From assembly GCA_963854835.1 (NCBI GenBank), contig OY978529.1, positions 3,754,501 through 3,818,500 on the forward strand: DNA of 64,000 bases, in the 5' to 3' direction. The stretch is from Megamerina dolium (lineage: Eukaryota; Arthropoda; Insecta; Diptera; Megamerinidae). Shown here piece by piece: positions 43,293-54,087 of the stretch. Position 1 is the stretch's first letter, and each line of letters begins with the position of its first letter. The notes under the pieces were generated by a model. It was not told the origin of the DNA. It saw nothing but the letters and a program-made list of their open reading frames with translations, and searched no databases. A program made the translations under genes and the position numbers.

Positions 43293-45005
43293 CACTTAGT
43301 TATATTTTAGGTTGTCGTCTCGAGCTCATATCAATTTATTAGCAGAAATTTAAACAGTTTCACTAAAACCTTTTTTTTTCGGATGTATTTAATCATATTC
43401 ATACATTATAACAATGGCTGCCATCGACTTTTGTCGCTTGTCATTTTTGGCATATCAACACAGTGCGACCATAACCAACACCACCACTAACATCACTACG
43501 AAGCAACCACTCACCAAACATTAACCCAAAACAAATAGACACTCATATCAACACCACTATCTATTTGTAATCATTTAGCCAAGCCCAAAGTTGGTAAAAT
43601 TTATACATGATGATGATTATGCTTATGATGATGATGATCATAATGATATAAAACCATCATAGCGTATGTAATCAGTTTCAGTGCGTACGCAATAAATCAC
43701 TCATTTCTTCTCAAAGCCATTCATCGTTCTCGACGTTGTCGTTGTCGTCGTCGTCGTCGTCGTCGTCGTGGTAGCTGTCCATTGTTGACGATGAATTTTT
43801 ACGCGTCTTTTTCATGTCATTAGACAACATTGATGTCGCGCAATAGCACAACGAGGGATGAAATGAGCTCGCATAGAGCTCACAGGGTTCATAGAGTTTG
43901 TTGAGCCATTTACGATATATCGTACATGGTACGTTAGGGTGCCATCATCGTCACATGGAATTGTATGTATATTTTTTTTTTAGTCTTGGCTTTTTAAATT
44001 TCTATTTAGATGATACAATGTATGTACATATATATAATAAATTGTCAACCCAAGAGATGTTCATCATTATTACGACAGTTTATTGTACTTTTTCTCTTCT
44101 TCATTGCTTTGTTTTGTCTTCCTCCGTCACTTTACAAAGTGAGAAAATGAGACTCAAACCAACGGGTTTACTCTTATCTCTATGTATATTTTATATCATA
44201 ACAGAGAGAGAGAGAGAGAGAGAAATACTTGTATTCGTACGTACTCGGAAGTATGAGTTCACGTAGAAATGTTATTTTGAGATGTCATCTTGAGTGATTT
44301 ACTGTCAATTTGGGGGTTAGAAAATTCACCATATTCACAATATAATGGCATTCTTTTATTTGAACAATATTATATACGAGTACGATATGAATCTTTGATA
44401 CTACTAGTAATTCACGATGATGTCAGTTGATATTCCAGTATTTGATTTTTTTTTTTCTGTTTGTATGTTTGCCTGTTTTCCATCTATTCAATGTAGAAGA
44501 ATATAAAGAATATGTAGGGGATTTTATGTGATACAGAGTGTACTCTTTAATTAACCACAATTCAATGTTTCGAGATGCTTCGTTATGCTCGTATACCCGT
44601 ATAAAATATATTTTATTGTGATTGTGATTTTACAAAAGCAATAGATCGTCTTTAATTACAATTTAATCCTTAATTATTGTTATTGAGTTGGAATGCATTG
44701 CCTTAAATGGCTTAATAGTATCAATTCAATTGCGCTTAATGATAGTACCAAACGTTTTAGCTTTAGTTTTTCAAAAAAAAAAAAAAAAATTTTTTTTTAA
44801 TAAAATTTGTGCCCAACGATCTCATATAATTGCTACTGAAAGCGCTGTATTAACTCTCTCATGCCCAAATTAAAATGGTCGGTGCTAAAAATGTTTTGAG
44901 GATAGATACACCCACCGCCAAAAAAAAAAAAAATGCCGCACTCAAAAATATCTTGCAATTTTACCTTCGCTAGCCTGGGGTTCGAACAATTTACAATTTA
45001 CAATT
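43293..45005. other. AT-rich spacer with simple repeats, no gene
   Basis: ATGATG repeat near 43608-43640, (CGT/GTC)n at about 43736-43770 and (GA)n at 44202-44222. The open frame 43898-44266 has no motif. I see no element. Confidence 0.6.
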
Positions 45006-45011
45006 TAAATA

Positions 45012-46120
45012 ATGCCAAAACGAAAGCAGCTGACCTTAATTGAAAAAGGCAAAAATATTACATTGACCGAACAAAACATATCCATTCTCAAAATAGCAGC
45101 TCGAATACAATACGTAATGAAAGCTCAGTGCGTCGTTTTTTGTACAAATTCCGGGAGACTGGCCAAGTGGAAAGGAAAGAAGGGTTCGGCAGAAAAAAAA
45201 AATGCACAAGCCAAAGCGAAGACCGCATTACTGTGAAAACAAGCCTTCAAGATCGACTTGAAAAGGCTGTAGAAATATCTTCAGAGGTGAAACAAGCTGT
45301 TGGAATAGATATTTCGTCGGGAACAATCCAACGTAGGTTGAATGATATGGGTTTATTAGTGAAGACACCAGCAAAAAAGCCAATTTTGACCAACCGGATG
45401 AAAACAAGCCACCTAGAATGGGCCAAGGGGAAGAGAAATTGAACTGAATCTGAATGGTGTCTCATTATATTTTCTGATAAATCTTAATTTAACCGTATTG
45501 GATCCGATGGTTACCGCAAAGACCGCCGTAGTAAGTGTGAACGTTTCTTAGAAAGCTGTTGTATATCCACCGTTAAATATTCTCCTTATATTATAGTATG
45601 ATATGGGGGTGCATATCAAGTTACAAAGCGGAGTCAATTTTGATGTTCCAAGGTACCGTTAAGGCGAAAAAGTACGAATAAATAATTTACAACGGAATAG
45701 TACCAAGTTTGGAATCCGTTACTGAGAGAGAAGAAAATCTCATTTTTCAAGATGATTCTGCGCCTTGTCATCGAGCGCATTCTGTAAGATTTGTCTTAAA
45801 TTTAAAGAAATTTTTTCACCTACAATTTATTTGAAATATTTTTGCCCCGATAGATTTCTATTTTAAAGGAAGAATTAGGTATTGAGTCCTTAGATTGGCC
45901 AGGAAATAGCCCAGACCTCAATCCCATCGAAATTGTGTGGGCTCTTATGACTGTCAAAATCCGTAAACGCAAGGCGAAAACTATGACTGAATTAAAAGAA
46001 ACTATAGAAAAAGTATGGTATGACGACATTTCGCAAGAATATTTGAAGGCTTTGTATGATTCGATGGCCAATAGAATTAAATGTGTAATTAAATCCAAGG
46101 GCGGTACTATGAAATATTAA
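45012..46120 (+). pseudogene. Tc1-like (DD34E) transposase with an intron-like 70-bp interruption
   Basis: N-terminal helix-turn-helix: MPKRKQLTLIEKGKNITLTE, then after a shift RRFLYKFRETGQVERKEGFG and the second DNA-binding part SSGTIQRRLNDMGLL. The catalytic motifs are IIFSDKS then FNRIGSDG (first Asp near 45474), LIFQDDSAPCHRAHS (45750-45783) and LDWPGNSPDLNPIEIVW (45890-45940). It ends at KSKGGTMKY, stop 46120. A 70-bp segment, 45784-45853, starts GTAAGA and ends TAG; removing it restores frame and a 34-residue DD-E spacing. TGA near 45443 and TAA near 45486, plus N-terminal frameshifts, make the copy inactive. No inverted repeats were found. Confidence 0.83.
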
Positions 46121-46124
46121 ATAA

Positions 46125-46725
46125 TGACAAAAATATTGAAGCCTACATGTGCCTTTTGCTTCCCATTCAAACCAATGATCATGATTGTCAAATCGAGGAA
46201 TGGATTTTGCAGGTTTTGCAACATACGTTCTTTTATGGGAACTTAAATCAGAGGTCGTCGAAAGAGCTGATGATAATGGAACCGATGGTAGCGGACTTGC
46301 TGATGAAGGGGTTGACTCCATCGTTGCAGGGAGTGATGATGAGCGACCTCTTTTCCTTGATAAAACTGATATTTGAGTTGCATTTAAAAGCTCCTTAGCA
46401 ATACCACCTAAAAAGTTCCCGGAATAACAACCGTATGGCGCTACCTTCCTTCCAATTTGAGTTCTATTTTTTTTTTTGTTAAGTTGTTATATCTGTTGTT
46501 GATATTCCCTCTAAATCTTAGTGTCATAGCTTGACATTTGGAAAAGTTACGTAGCCAAGAGTACATCAAGGGTTCATCATTTATAAAATTCTCCTCTTTT
46601 CGGCACCATCTCTTGTACCCACTCATTAAAATGTTGCTAACAGAATGAGGTTGATGGAATTTGCCGAAACATAAAATAAAATAATATATTGTACTAGATT
46701 TTACCATAGATGCCATATAGAGTTA
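46125..46725. other. Unassigned region
   Basis: A minus-strand frame (46321-45992) and plus-strand frames near 46147-46398 overlap; one plus-strand frame is rich in acidic residues (VVERADDNGTDGSGLADEGV). No family is recognised. Around 46405-46435 lies AAAAAGTTCCCGGAATAAC, like the end of the small mariner at 27583. Confidence 0.4.
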
Positions 46726-46727
46726 TG

Positions 46728-46785
46728 AGCATCGTAGCTCAGTGATTAGTCCAACGATTCTTCGATCCAACGCACTAATCACGTT
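46728..46785. repeat. Inverted duplication of the SINE tRNA head
   Basis: GTAGCTCAGTGATTAGT at about 46734 is the SINE A-box region. It is followed about 20 bases later by CCAACGCACTAATCAC, the reverse complement of the same head. The two could pair in a small hairpin. No SINE body is attached. Confidence 0.65.
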
Positions 46786-46794
46786 ATTAGTACT

Positions 46795-48722
46795 AGTCCG
46801 GTGCTTCTTGTTCTTCTTATGTGGTCATAACAACCGATGATCGATCTAGGCTGAACATATAATGCGGCAACAGTCTTCTCTGTTCTTCGCTTACTGGCGC
46901 CAATTGGATATTTCAAGCGGCTCGTCAGGTTACCCAACACTTGGTCCTTCCAATGGAGGTTTGGTCTTCCTCTTCTTGTGCGTTCTCCAGCGGGTGCCGA
47001 ATTCAATACCCTCTTCGCTGGAGCGTCTTCTTCCATTCGCTCGACATGACCCAGTCAGCGCAGCCGCTGGGTTTTGATTCGCCTGACTATATCAATGTAC
47101 GAGCGTACAGCTCATACAGCTCATCGATACTCGCCATCAACGCAAATAGGTCCAAAGATCCTGCGCAGAACTTTTCTCTCGAAAACTCCAAGCAGCATCA
47201 TCTCATGCGTGGTGGAAATTGTTCAGGTTTCTGCGCCAGATGTTAGGACAGGAATAATGAGGGACTTGTAGAGTGTGATTTTCAATCTTAGAGAGAGGGC
47301 TCGACTATTCAATTGCTTACTCAGCCCAAAGTAACACCAGTTAGCAAGGGTTATCCTACGCATGATCTCCAGGCTGACGTCATTACAGTTGTTGATGCTG
47401 GTTCCAAAATAGACAAAGTCCCTTATACTTCAAAAGCGTAGTTGTCAACAATGACATATTTTCCAAGACGTCGGGACTCTTTGTTTGTAGACACTAGGTA
47501 CTCCGCTTGCCCTCGATCACCGTATGTCCCATTCGACGTGACTTTCGTTCCAATTCAGAGAATGCTGCACTGACTGCTCGTGAGTTGATACCGATTATGT
47601 CAATATCGACGGCATACGCCAGCAACATGGCAATTTTGTTGAAGATAGTGGTGCCATTATGTCCTAAATCTGCGGCTCGTATAATTTTCTCCATAATAAG
47701 GTTGAAGAAGTCACACGATAAAGAATCACCTTGTCTGAAACCTCGCTCGGTAGTAAACGGAGGAGAGACGTCCTTCCAAATTTTCACTGCACAATGAGAG
47801 TTAAGCAGTGTCATTCTGCAAAATCGAATGAGTTTTGTTGGTATACCAAATTCAGACATAGTTGTGTAGAGGTAATCCCTTATCGGACTGTCGAAAGCGG
47901 TTTTATGATCGCCGAATAGGTGATGTGTGTCGATCTGTTTTTCTTGGGTCTTCTCCAGAATTTGGCGCAGTGTGAAAATCTGGTCGATGCTGGATTTACC
48001 AGGTCTGAAGCCACACTGATAAGTTCTAATCAGGTTGTTGAGCATGGACTTCAATCTTTCGCATAATTCGCACGATAAGACCTTGTATGCGATGCTCAGG
48101 AGACTTATGTCACGGTAGTTGATGCAAATTGTGGGGTCTCTTTTTCTGTGTGGGTACAAAAGATCTCGTTTGGTCGCAGTGCCCGTAACAATTGTGGTTG
48201 TCCTGCAGAGGTATCAGTCGTAGGGCTCATATACTCTAACAGACCTCGGTCTGTTTTCGCGTGGTCCATTTGATGAACAAGGATTGTATCCTTGCTCGAC
48301 AGGCAGGCCATCTGCACCTGCTGCTTTGTTGTTCTTCAGCCTCATTATGGCTGATTTAACCTCGTCATGGTCGGGTGGTGGAACGTCAAGACCATCATCC
48401 GCAATTGGGGTGTTCGGGCAATCTCCTTCACTGACGGAATTGTTCGTTGCATCGCCATTCAGCAACGTGGAGAAGTGTTCCCTCCATAAACACTGTAAGC
48501 TCTGGACATCCGTAACCAGATTCCCAAGAAGGGGCTCCGGGATTTAAACCGCCATTCAGGCGCTTGATCTCTTCGAAGAATTTTCGAGTCTCATTCCTGT
48601 CGCCGCATATCTCTATCTCTTCACACTCGCGTCTTTCTTGTTCTCTCTTCTTACGCATGAAAAGACGTCCCTCCGGACTTCTTTTCTCTCTGTACCGCTC
48701 CTGGACAACCCCCGTTGAACCA
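46795..48722 (-). pseudogene. RTE-like retrotransposon, long copy with a foreign patch
   Basis: Minus-strand relative of the copy at 31180. The frame 48159-47494 has KRDPTICINYRDISLL, YQCGFRPGKSSIDQIFTLRQ, GDHKTAFDSPIR, ERGFRQGDSLSCDFFNLIME and LLAYAVDIDIIG. The catalytic YADD has become YAVD, and DYKAAFD has become DHKTAFD, so polymerase activity is lost. The distal end (47036-46779) carries RTRRGRPNLHWKDQVLGNL. Upstream, 48465-48214 reads DDGLDVPPPDHDEVKSAIMR, LKNNKAAGADGLP, and 48658-48428 reads RECEEIEICGDRNETRKFFE. Between them 48162-48292 is replaced by LINE sequence. The 3' tail is near 46815-46825. Confidence 0.87.
48162..48292 (-). repeat. LINE-derived patch within the RTE-like copy
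   Basis: This block matches 35700-35855 in reverse complement. Shared landmarks are AGATCTCGTTTGGT/AGATCTCGTTGGT, GCAGTGCCCGTA, CAGAGGTATCAG, GTAGGGCTCATAT and CTCTAACAGA. It replaces RTE-like sequence that in the copy at 31180 encodes about 40 residues. Strand is given for the corresponding RTE reading frame; the LINE source has its coding strand on plus here. Confidence 0.75.
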
Positions 48723-49200
48723 GTCAGGTATTCATTGGAATTCGTAGATTCGGTGGGTATTTCATTTTCTTATACCGCTATGTCCTTATTCGTTTACTAT
48801 TCAAAATTGAAATTCTTGAATGCTTAAATTACCATGAACGTCTGCAGAATATTGAAACTAGCTCATATGAGCGAGTACTCACATAGTATATGGTATTTAT
48901 CATAGTAGAAATTGATCATAAGAATAACTATTCGTTTATGCTTCCTCTTTTTTGGCTTATGTCATGCTATGTATAGACTAAATATTCCATATCGTTTAGT
49001 TGTCAATTTAAAATTGAATTTAATGGAAACTAACTAGCGCATATCAAATGCAGAAATATGTATATGTATAGCAAGTTGAATTGTATTTCATTTTCTTTAC
49101 TTTTTTTACTTCACTCTTTTATTGATTAACAATGAGAAATCTTTCAAATAGCATAGATTAGTTACATATATTCGTCTATAGGTACATATCGTAAATGTAT
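48723..49200. other. AT-rich spacer without a gene
   Basis: No coding motif, RNA gene or element is visible. Confidence 0.55.
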
Positions 49201-49810
49201 TCGATTATCAGGGAAGTAGCTAAGAGAGGATGCAATAGAAGAGAATATTGAATAAAATTTCTGAAAATTCATTCTTTATTAAAATAAAAAACAACCATCA
49301 ATCAAAAAAATGGTTAATGATTATTGAAGCATTCAATAAAATATCCAGATTCGCTCCTAGAGGGTTAACATCTATCAGTCATCACCATTAACCATTAAGC
49401 ATTACTTTTTCGGAACATTCTTATCCTTTATATCCATCTCTTAGAGGGGCTCCCCTATAAAATTGACGATTTTATATATACATCGCTCTCAGGTAATGTC
49501 TATGGGGAGTAAAATATAATACATTATATTAAACCGCGATTAATTTTTAGTACGAAATATTTTTTAAACATGCTTACTCTCTATATCTACTCCCTAGAGA
49601 GGCTTCCCTATAAAATGTACTTAAAAGCGCATTAAACCAACAAATAATCTCAAATTTGCGAGGTAACGCCACCAAAGTGGTCAAATGTATGACCGGTGCC
49701 CATTAATTCTTCTTCTTCAGAATTTTATAATCTAGAAATTGAAAGTCTTTTCAGTTTATCAAATTTTAATAGGGCCTTCTAAGTCGAAATCTCTCACTAT
49801 TGAATTCGCT
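49200..49810. repeat. Dispersed 120-170 bp repeat family, clearest reverse-orientation array
   Basis: About three units. Each has a variant of CTCCTAGAGGG-TTAACAT or GGGAGTAAAATATAATAC, then TTTTTAGTACGAAATATT, CATGCTTACTCTCTATATCT, and CCTAGAGAGGCTTCCCTATA followed by AAAATGTAC. The last unit ends near 49710 with AATGTATGACCGGTGCCCAT and TAATTCTT. These blocks were used to recognise the other copies. Confidence 0.6.
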
Positions 49811-49817
49811 AGATCCA

Positions 49818-50206
49818 TAGGTTAGGTTAGGATATGTGGCTGCCCTCTCTCTGAGAGGATACGCTTAGGCCGGAAATGCCCATCGTGATACCACCGAGCT
49901 TCTCTTCCAATACTGTTGTGCATATTAAATTTGGACAGCATTAGAAGGGACCTACTCATATTAGCCGGTTCCGAACGGCAGAACCCTTGTGACATCACTT
50001 TAACTTAGTTTTGTCACAGAACTCTTTTAAGAAGCATTTTTTGGCAAATTGTTACTGCCGGAAAAATTGTCAATTCTTGCCGGCAGGTGGGTACCGTTCG
50101 AAAGAAAAATCTTTTTCGATATTACATTTTGTTATGCTTCAGCCGGGGATTGAACCACGATCCACAGATCAGAAGGCCAACGCACTAAACACTGAGTTAC
50201 GGCACC
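49818..50206 (-). mobile_element. tRNA-derived SINE, subfamily 2, with LINE-like 3' tail
   Basis: On the minus strand the head begins at about 50205 (GCCGTAACTCAGTGTTTAGT; B-box-like GTGGATCGTGGTTCAATCCC). The body follows to GAAGAGAAGCTCGGTGGTAT near 49888. The tail then contains a GGGCATTTCCGGCC stem, TCCTCTCAGAGAGAGGGC, AGCCACATATCC and TAACCTAACC, ending near 49818. This tail matches the 3' UTR of the RNase H LINEs at 1-1000 and 20134-20990. The A box has a G-to-A change (TAACTCAGTG). A target duplication was not found, and the adjacent transposase begins directly at the head end. Confidence 0.82.
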
Positions 50207-51590
50207 CACTGGTTAAATGGATAAGTGAACAATCAAAATTGCCGTATTTGGCGTGAAGAGCAGCCAGAAGCATTGCAAGAACGGCCAATGCATCCCGAAA
50301 AATGCACTGTTTGGTGTACAATGGGCCGATGGCATCATTGGACCGTACTTGTTCAAAAACGCGGCGAAGGCAAGAACGTGATTGTGAATGGCGAGCGTTA
50401 CCATGCGATGATTAGAAATTTTTTTTTGCCCAAAATGGAAGAGCCGGACTTGGCTGACATGTGGTTTCAACAAGACGGTGGTGCCACATGCAAAATGGGT
50501 CCAAAATGGTAGATGGTAGTGCTGGAGCGGGAATTGTAGGCCCGAATTTCCGGAAGGCAATTGCAATGGCAAAAATAGCTTCCATTTTTTTAGGGGCACT
50601 TGAAAAACCAACATATGCATTCTTTCAGACAGTCAGGCAGCTCTAAAATCATTAATGAATTCCACATTACAATCTAAGTTGGTCTGGGAATGGCTCGAAC
50701 TCTTCAATACCTTAGCAAAGAGGAACTCTGTGACACTAATACCGGGTATAGGGACACGAGGGGCATGCAGGAATTGAAATGGCAGATTCACTGGCCAAAA
50801 AGGTCGCAGATACACCTTTCATTGGCCCAGAGCCCTTCTGCGGGGTAAACAGTAGCTTTATGAACAACTTAATATGTGAAGGGGAAAAAAGGTAGACTAA
50901 TCGATTACTGGAGAGCCCAAACAGACATGCGGCAGTCGAAAAGATTCATTGACCCTGAACACATTAAGGTAGATGCTATCTTGAACCTCAGCAGAAAAGA
51001 CATCAAGCTCTATGCTCTTCTTTGCAATTACCCACCTGTGGCTAAACGCAAACTAAACTATCTAGGCAACGAATTCATAGTCCCCAGGGACTTAGTTAAA
51101 ATCAATCCCACAGCAGTGATAAGATTTATAAATATTCTTGAGATCTGCTAGTTAGGGAATAAGGCTGCACAAACAAACTTCAGGTCGTGGTGCTTCGTAG
51201 CCTTAATAATAATAATAAGAATGGCCCAATTGAGAGGCGAGTTCGGTGAACAGTTTATATCACATTTGGGGCCGGTCAATTGGTCGCCTAGATTGTGCGA
51301 TTTAACGCCTTTAGACTATTTTTTGTGTGGCTATGTTAAGAAGGCTCATGACTATAGCGACAAGTCAATATTGAAGAATTTATTAGTGCGATATCGGCCG
51401 ATATGTTGGAGAGAGTATGCCAAAATTAGACCCAGCGCATGAAGAACCATTTGAGACGCAGCTGCGGTCTACATTTACATGCAATCATCTTTAAATATTG
51501 AATTATATAGATCGTTCTATCGACTCAAATCAAGATTTTATACATTTCTCTAAAATCACTCTTAAAAATCACTCACACTGTGATCCCTGT
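50207..51590 (+). pseudogene. DD41D-type transposase, split by an RNase H LINE
   Basis: The left part (50210-50512) reads HWLNG, a stop, VNNQNCRIWREEQPEALQ, MHPEKCTVWC, VIVNGERYHAMI and ADMWFQQDGGATC, with the second catalytic aspartate retained. The right part (51221-51442) continues MAQLRGEFGEQFISHLGPVN, WSPRLCDLTPLDYFLCGYVK. The third catalytic aspartate (TPLD) is present. The right end near 51555-51585 resembles the inverted repeat of the copy at 28152 but is degenerate. The N-terminal domain is missing at the SINE junction. Confidence 0.83.
50513..51215 (+). pseudogene. RNase H LINE with (TAA)n tail inserted in the transposase
   Basis: Starts abruptly at the RNase H domain (MVDGSAGAGIVGPNF), continues with SDSQAALKSLMNSTLQSKLV and, after shifts, GIEMADSLAKKVAD. 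The frame 50876-51151 supplies FIDPEHIKVDAILNLSRKDI, then joins KLYALLC directly to YPPVAKRKLNYLGNEF and ends RFINILEIC. The Cys/His segment normally present between these blocks is deleted. The 3' end is CTTAATAATAATAATAAG at 51202-51219, an I-factor-like TAA tail, after which the transposase resumes. Confidence 0.8.
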
Positions 51591-52023
51591 AAAATATTTT
51601 ATCGCTACGTTCATGTTATCATAGTTAGCCGCATTTGGACATCAACAATGTTCTATATTATTTGTTTGTGTTATTGAGAATTCACGACCAACAATTCGTT
51701 TATGGAATAAATTGTCAAAGCATAAGAAAAAAAAAAAAAAAAAAGAAAAACGAATCAAAAAAGAGTTAACAACAATACTAATAATATCGAAAAATTCCTT
51801 CAAATGACACAAACATCATCAGAAGCAGAAGCAGCAACAGCAACAACATCAGCAGCAGCAGCATCAATAATATGTAATAACAAACCTTTTACCTTCAACG
51901 TACTTACATGAATGCAACCTACTACGTACAAATATGCGAATCGGATAACAATGGGATGATCCATGTCCTCATGCATTACTCTCCGCGTACCATGCAAACT
52001 GATTGTCGTTCTGTCCACCCACA
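51591..52023. other. Spacer with simple repeats
   Basis: A-rich run near 51726-51750 and a CAG/CAA/CAT mixed repeat at 51826-51872. The open frames there are repeat-driven. No gene is seen. Confidence 0.6.
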
Positions 52024-52025
52024 TA

Positions 52026-52366
52026 CATTCTGTCAAATAAGTACCCGGAAATTCTCATTTTTAATTTTCCCTCTGAGAATATTTCAAAAAATTTCGACAT
52101 CGTTGAATCACCAAATGTTTTTTTTCAACATTTCCAACATTTTGGCACAAGAAATTTCGTTTGGAACACACACAAATTTCACACAAACTCTTTGTTTGAT
52201 ATTTTTATCCATAGTAAACCAAACTAAATGACACATAGCAATAAAAATTCACAGAATAGTGGCTGACAGTTGTGTCAATCTGTGAAAAAAATTTTTTCTT
52301 AAATATTCTCAGAGGGAAAATTAAAAATGAGAATTTCCGGTTTCCGGGTACTTATTTGACAGAATG
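52026..52366 (-). mobile_element. mariner-derived MITE, copy 3 (341 bp)
   Basis: Flanked by TA at 52024-52025 and 52367-52368. Ends start CATTCTGTCAAATAAGTACC, and the inverted repeat includes TCTCATTTTTAATTTTCCCT. Minus-strand remnants of the mariner N-terminus are present: ATGGATAAAAATATC and the KFCVSNEISCAK-type segment. Compared with copies 1 and 2 it lacks the ACCTTTTGTGCGCG region, near 52216. Confidence 0.9.
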
Positions 52367-52368
52367 TA

Positions 52369-53751
52369 TATGCATATTACATGTACGAGTACATGACGAT
52401 ATGTACGAGTATAACCCTAATATAAATTGACCACACAATATTTTAGTTGTTGTATGTAGCATTATGAACTACTATTCACTACAGGAAGTATTAACGACAA
52501 TGATGATGGAAATGAGTTAGAGTAGGTTAGCTAGAAAGTTTGTATGAGAAAAAAAAAAAATATCAGTTTGTATTTATTTAAAATCTCATCTACAAATGTC
52601 AATAAAGAAAGAAAGAAAAAAAGAAGAAGAAGAAGAAGAAGAAGAAGAAGAATAACATTCCAAAAGGTAAGTAATCGATTTAATAAACTGTCACCGACAT
52701 ATGAGTATGAGTATATGAGTATATGAGTATATGAGTATGAGCATACTCATACGTTATAGATTCATATATTCTTCATAGAAATGTGTATGCTACCTTTTAC
52801 AGAAGCTCAACAATACATACACACACACACACACACACATACACACATACATAGATAATCAATTGATATTATGGACATATGGATAAGTACCATTTATGCA
52901 GACAAACATCGTATATATTATTTTCTAGATTGGAAAATGTAAATACATACAATATTAAAGCGTGATATCAAAAATGTGGTGATCTGTATCGAAATAATGT
53001 TGCAAACGGGGGAGAAGAACAAGATGAAGATTGCAGGCGATGTCATATCATATCGTACAAGAGATGTATACCAAACTCGTACTCAACTCGTATGGGGATA
53101 TGGGATATATTTGTAATAAATGTTTCTTGTTTCACATCCTTCCATCACATACACTTTTTGTTACTTGCACTTGTAATTGGTATTGAAATGAAATTGTTCA
53201 GAAATTGTATAAATTCTTGTTTGTAAATGAGGCATTTCAAAAAATGTTCTACTTGCTGGGATTATAGCATGATTTCTGGACCTCTAGAGAAGATCAATTG
53301 CAGCAGCAGTTGAAGGAAATTTGTTCACTGAGTAGACGTTGAAGCAGCAGTCGTATATATCAGACACCTGCGAGATTATCAAGGTCACTTTTTGAATCGA
53401 AGAACCTTGGCGGAACTTCTCTTCGTGTTGGAACGGGCTACGATTTTTTGAATATAAAACTGTTATTGTTTTTATTCTTTTGTAAATCCACCGATTTTCA
53501 AAAACTTAAAATTCTTTCAGGTTTTAAAATCTGGTGCAAGTCTACTCGTAAATAGTCTTGTTTGTACCTTGGCAGATAAGTAAGAGTAGTAAATTGCTTT
53601 AGTAATAATTGCTACAATCAATTCTCTCATTTCTTTTTTTTTTTTTTTTTTTTTGTTTTTTGTTGCTGCTTATTAATAATTAACAAAGTTTTGCCTTACT
53701 GTATAATCAAAATCCTTTTACGTTCATGTTCATTCCACGGGTACATAAATA
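52369..53751. repeat. AT-rich spacer with simple repeats, no gene
   Basis: (AAG)n at 52622-52651, (TATGAGTA)n at about 52699-52742 followed by its inverse CATACTCATACG, and (CA)n at 52818-52840. No coding motif was found. The TATGAGTA block could form a small hairpin. Confidence 0.65.
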
Positions 53752-53753
53752 TA

Positions 53754-53965
53754 CAGTCAGGGACTAAAGTTTAAATACACCCCACAAATCTTAATTTTAA
53801 CTCGTATAAAGCATTGCTGCGAAAATCTAAGTAAGCAGTTTTTTTGCAGTCTATCAGTAAGCAAACACAATAACAAAAAATTTGTATTTGTCGCATAGAT
53901 AACTGTAAATTCATCAAAAACTCAAAAAATACGCTGGACAAAAGTTTAAATACAATACAAGAAAA
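53754..53965. repeat. Left IR/DR of the Tc1-like element
   Basis: Outer direct-repeat motif at 53754-53782 and inner motif at about 53936-53960, both containing AAAGTTTAAATACA. The pair is mirrored at 55158-55360. In characterised IR/DR transposons both motifs bind the transposase; that role is inferred here. Confidence 0.85.
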
Positions 53966-54087
53966 CACGTGTTTTTGCAATTTCTTTGGAAAAGTACCGT
54001 TATATTTTTTTTGCTTTCTTCACTTACGCATATTTATTCAGTATTATTAGTGATTTCATCGTTGTCGGTAGACTTGAAAGCAAAATA

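Noticed and set aside
45992..46321. 109-codon minus-strand frame, serine-rich
   Set aside because: It overlaps the end of the plus-strand Tc1-like transposase and has no recognisable domain, though I left the downstream region as unassigned.
52699..52755. Regulatory hairpin
   Set aside because: It is a short TATGAGTA repeat with a partial inverse, explained by simple-repeat expansion.
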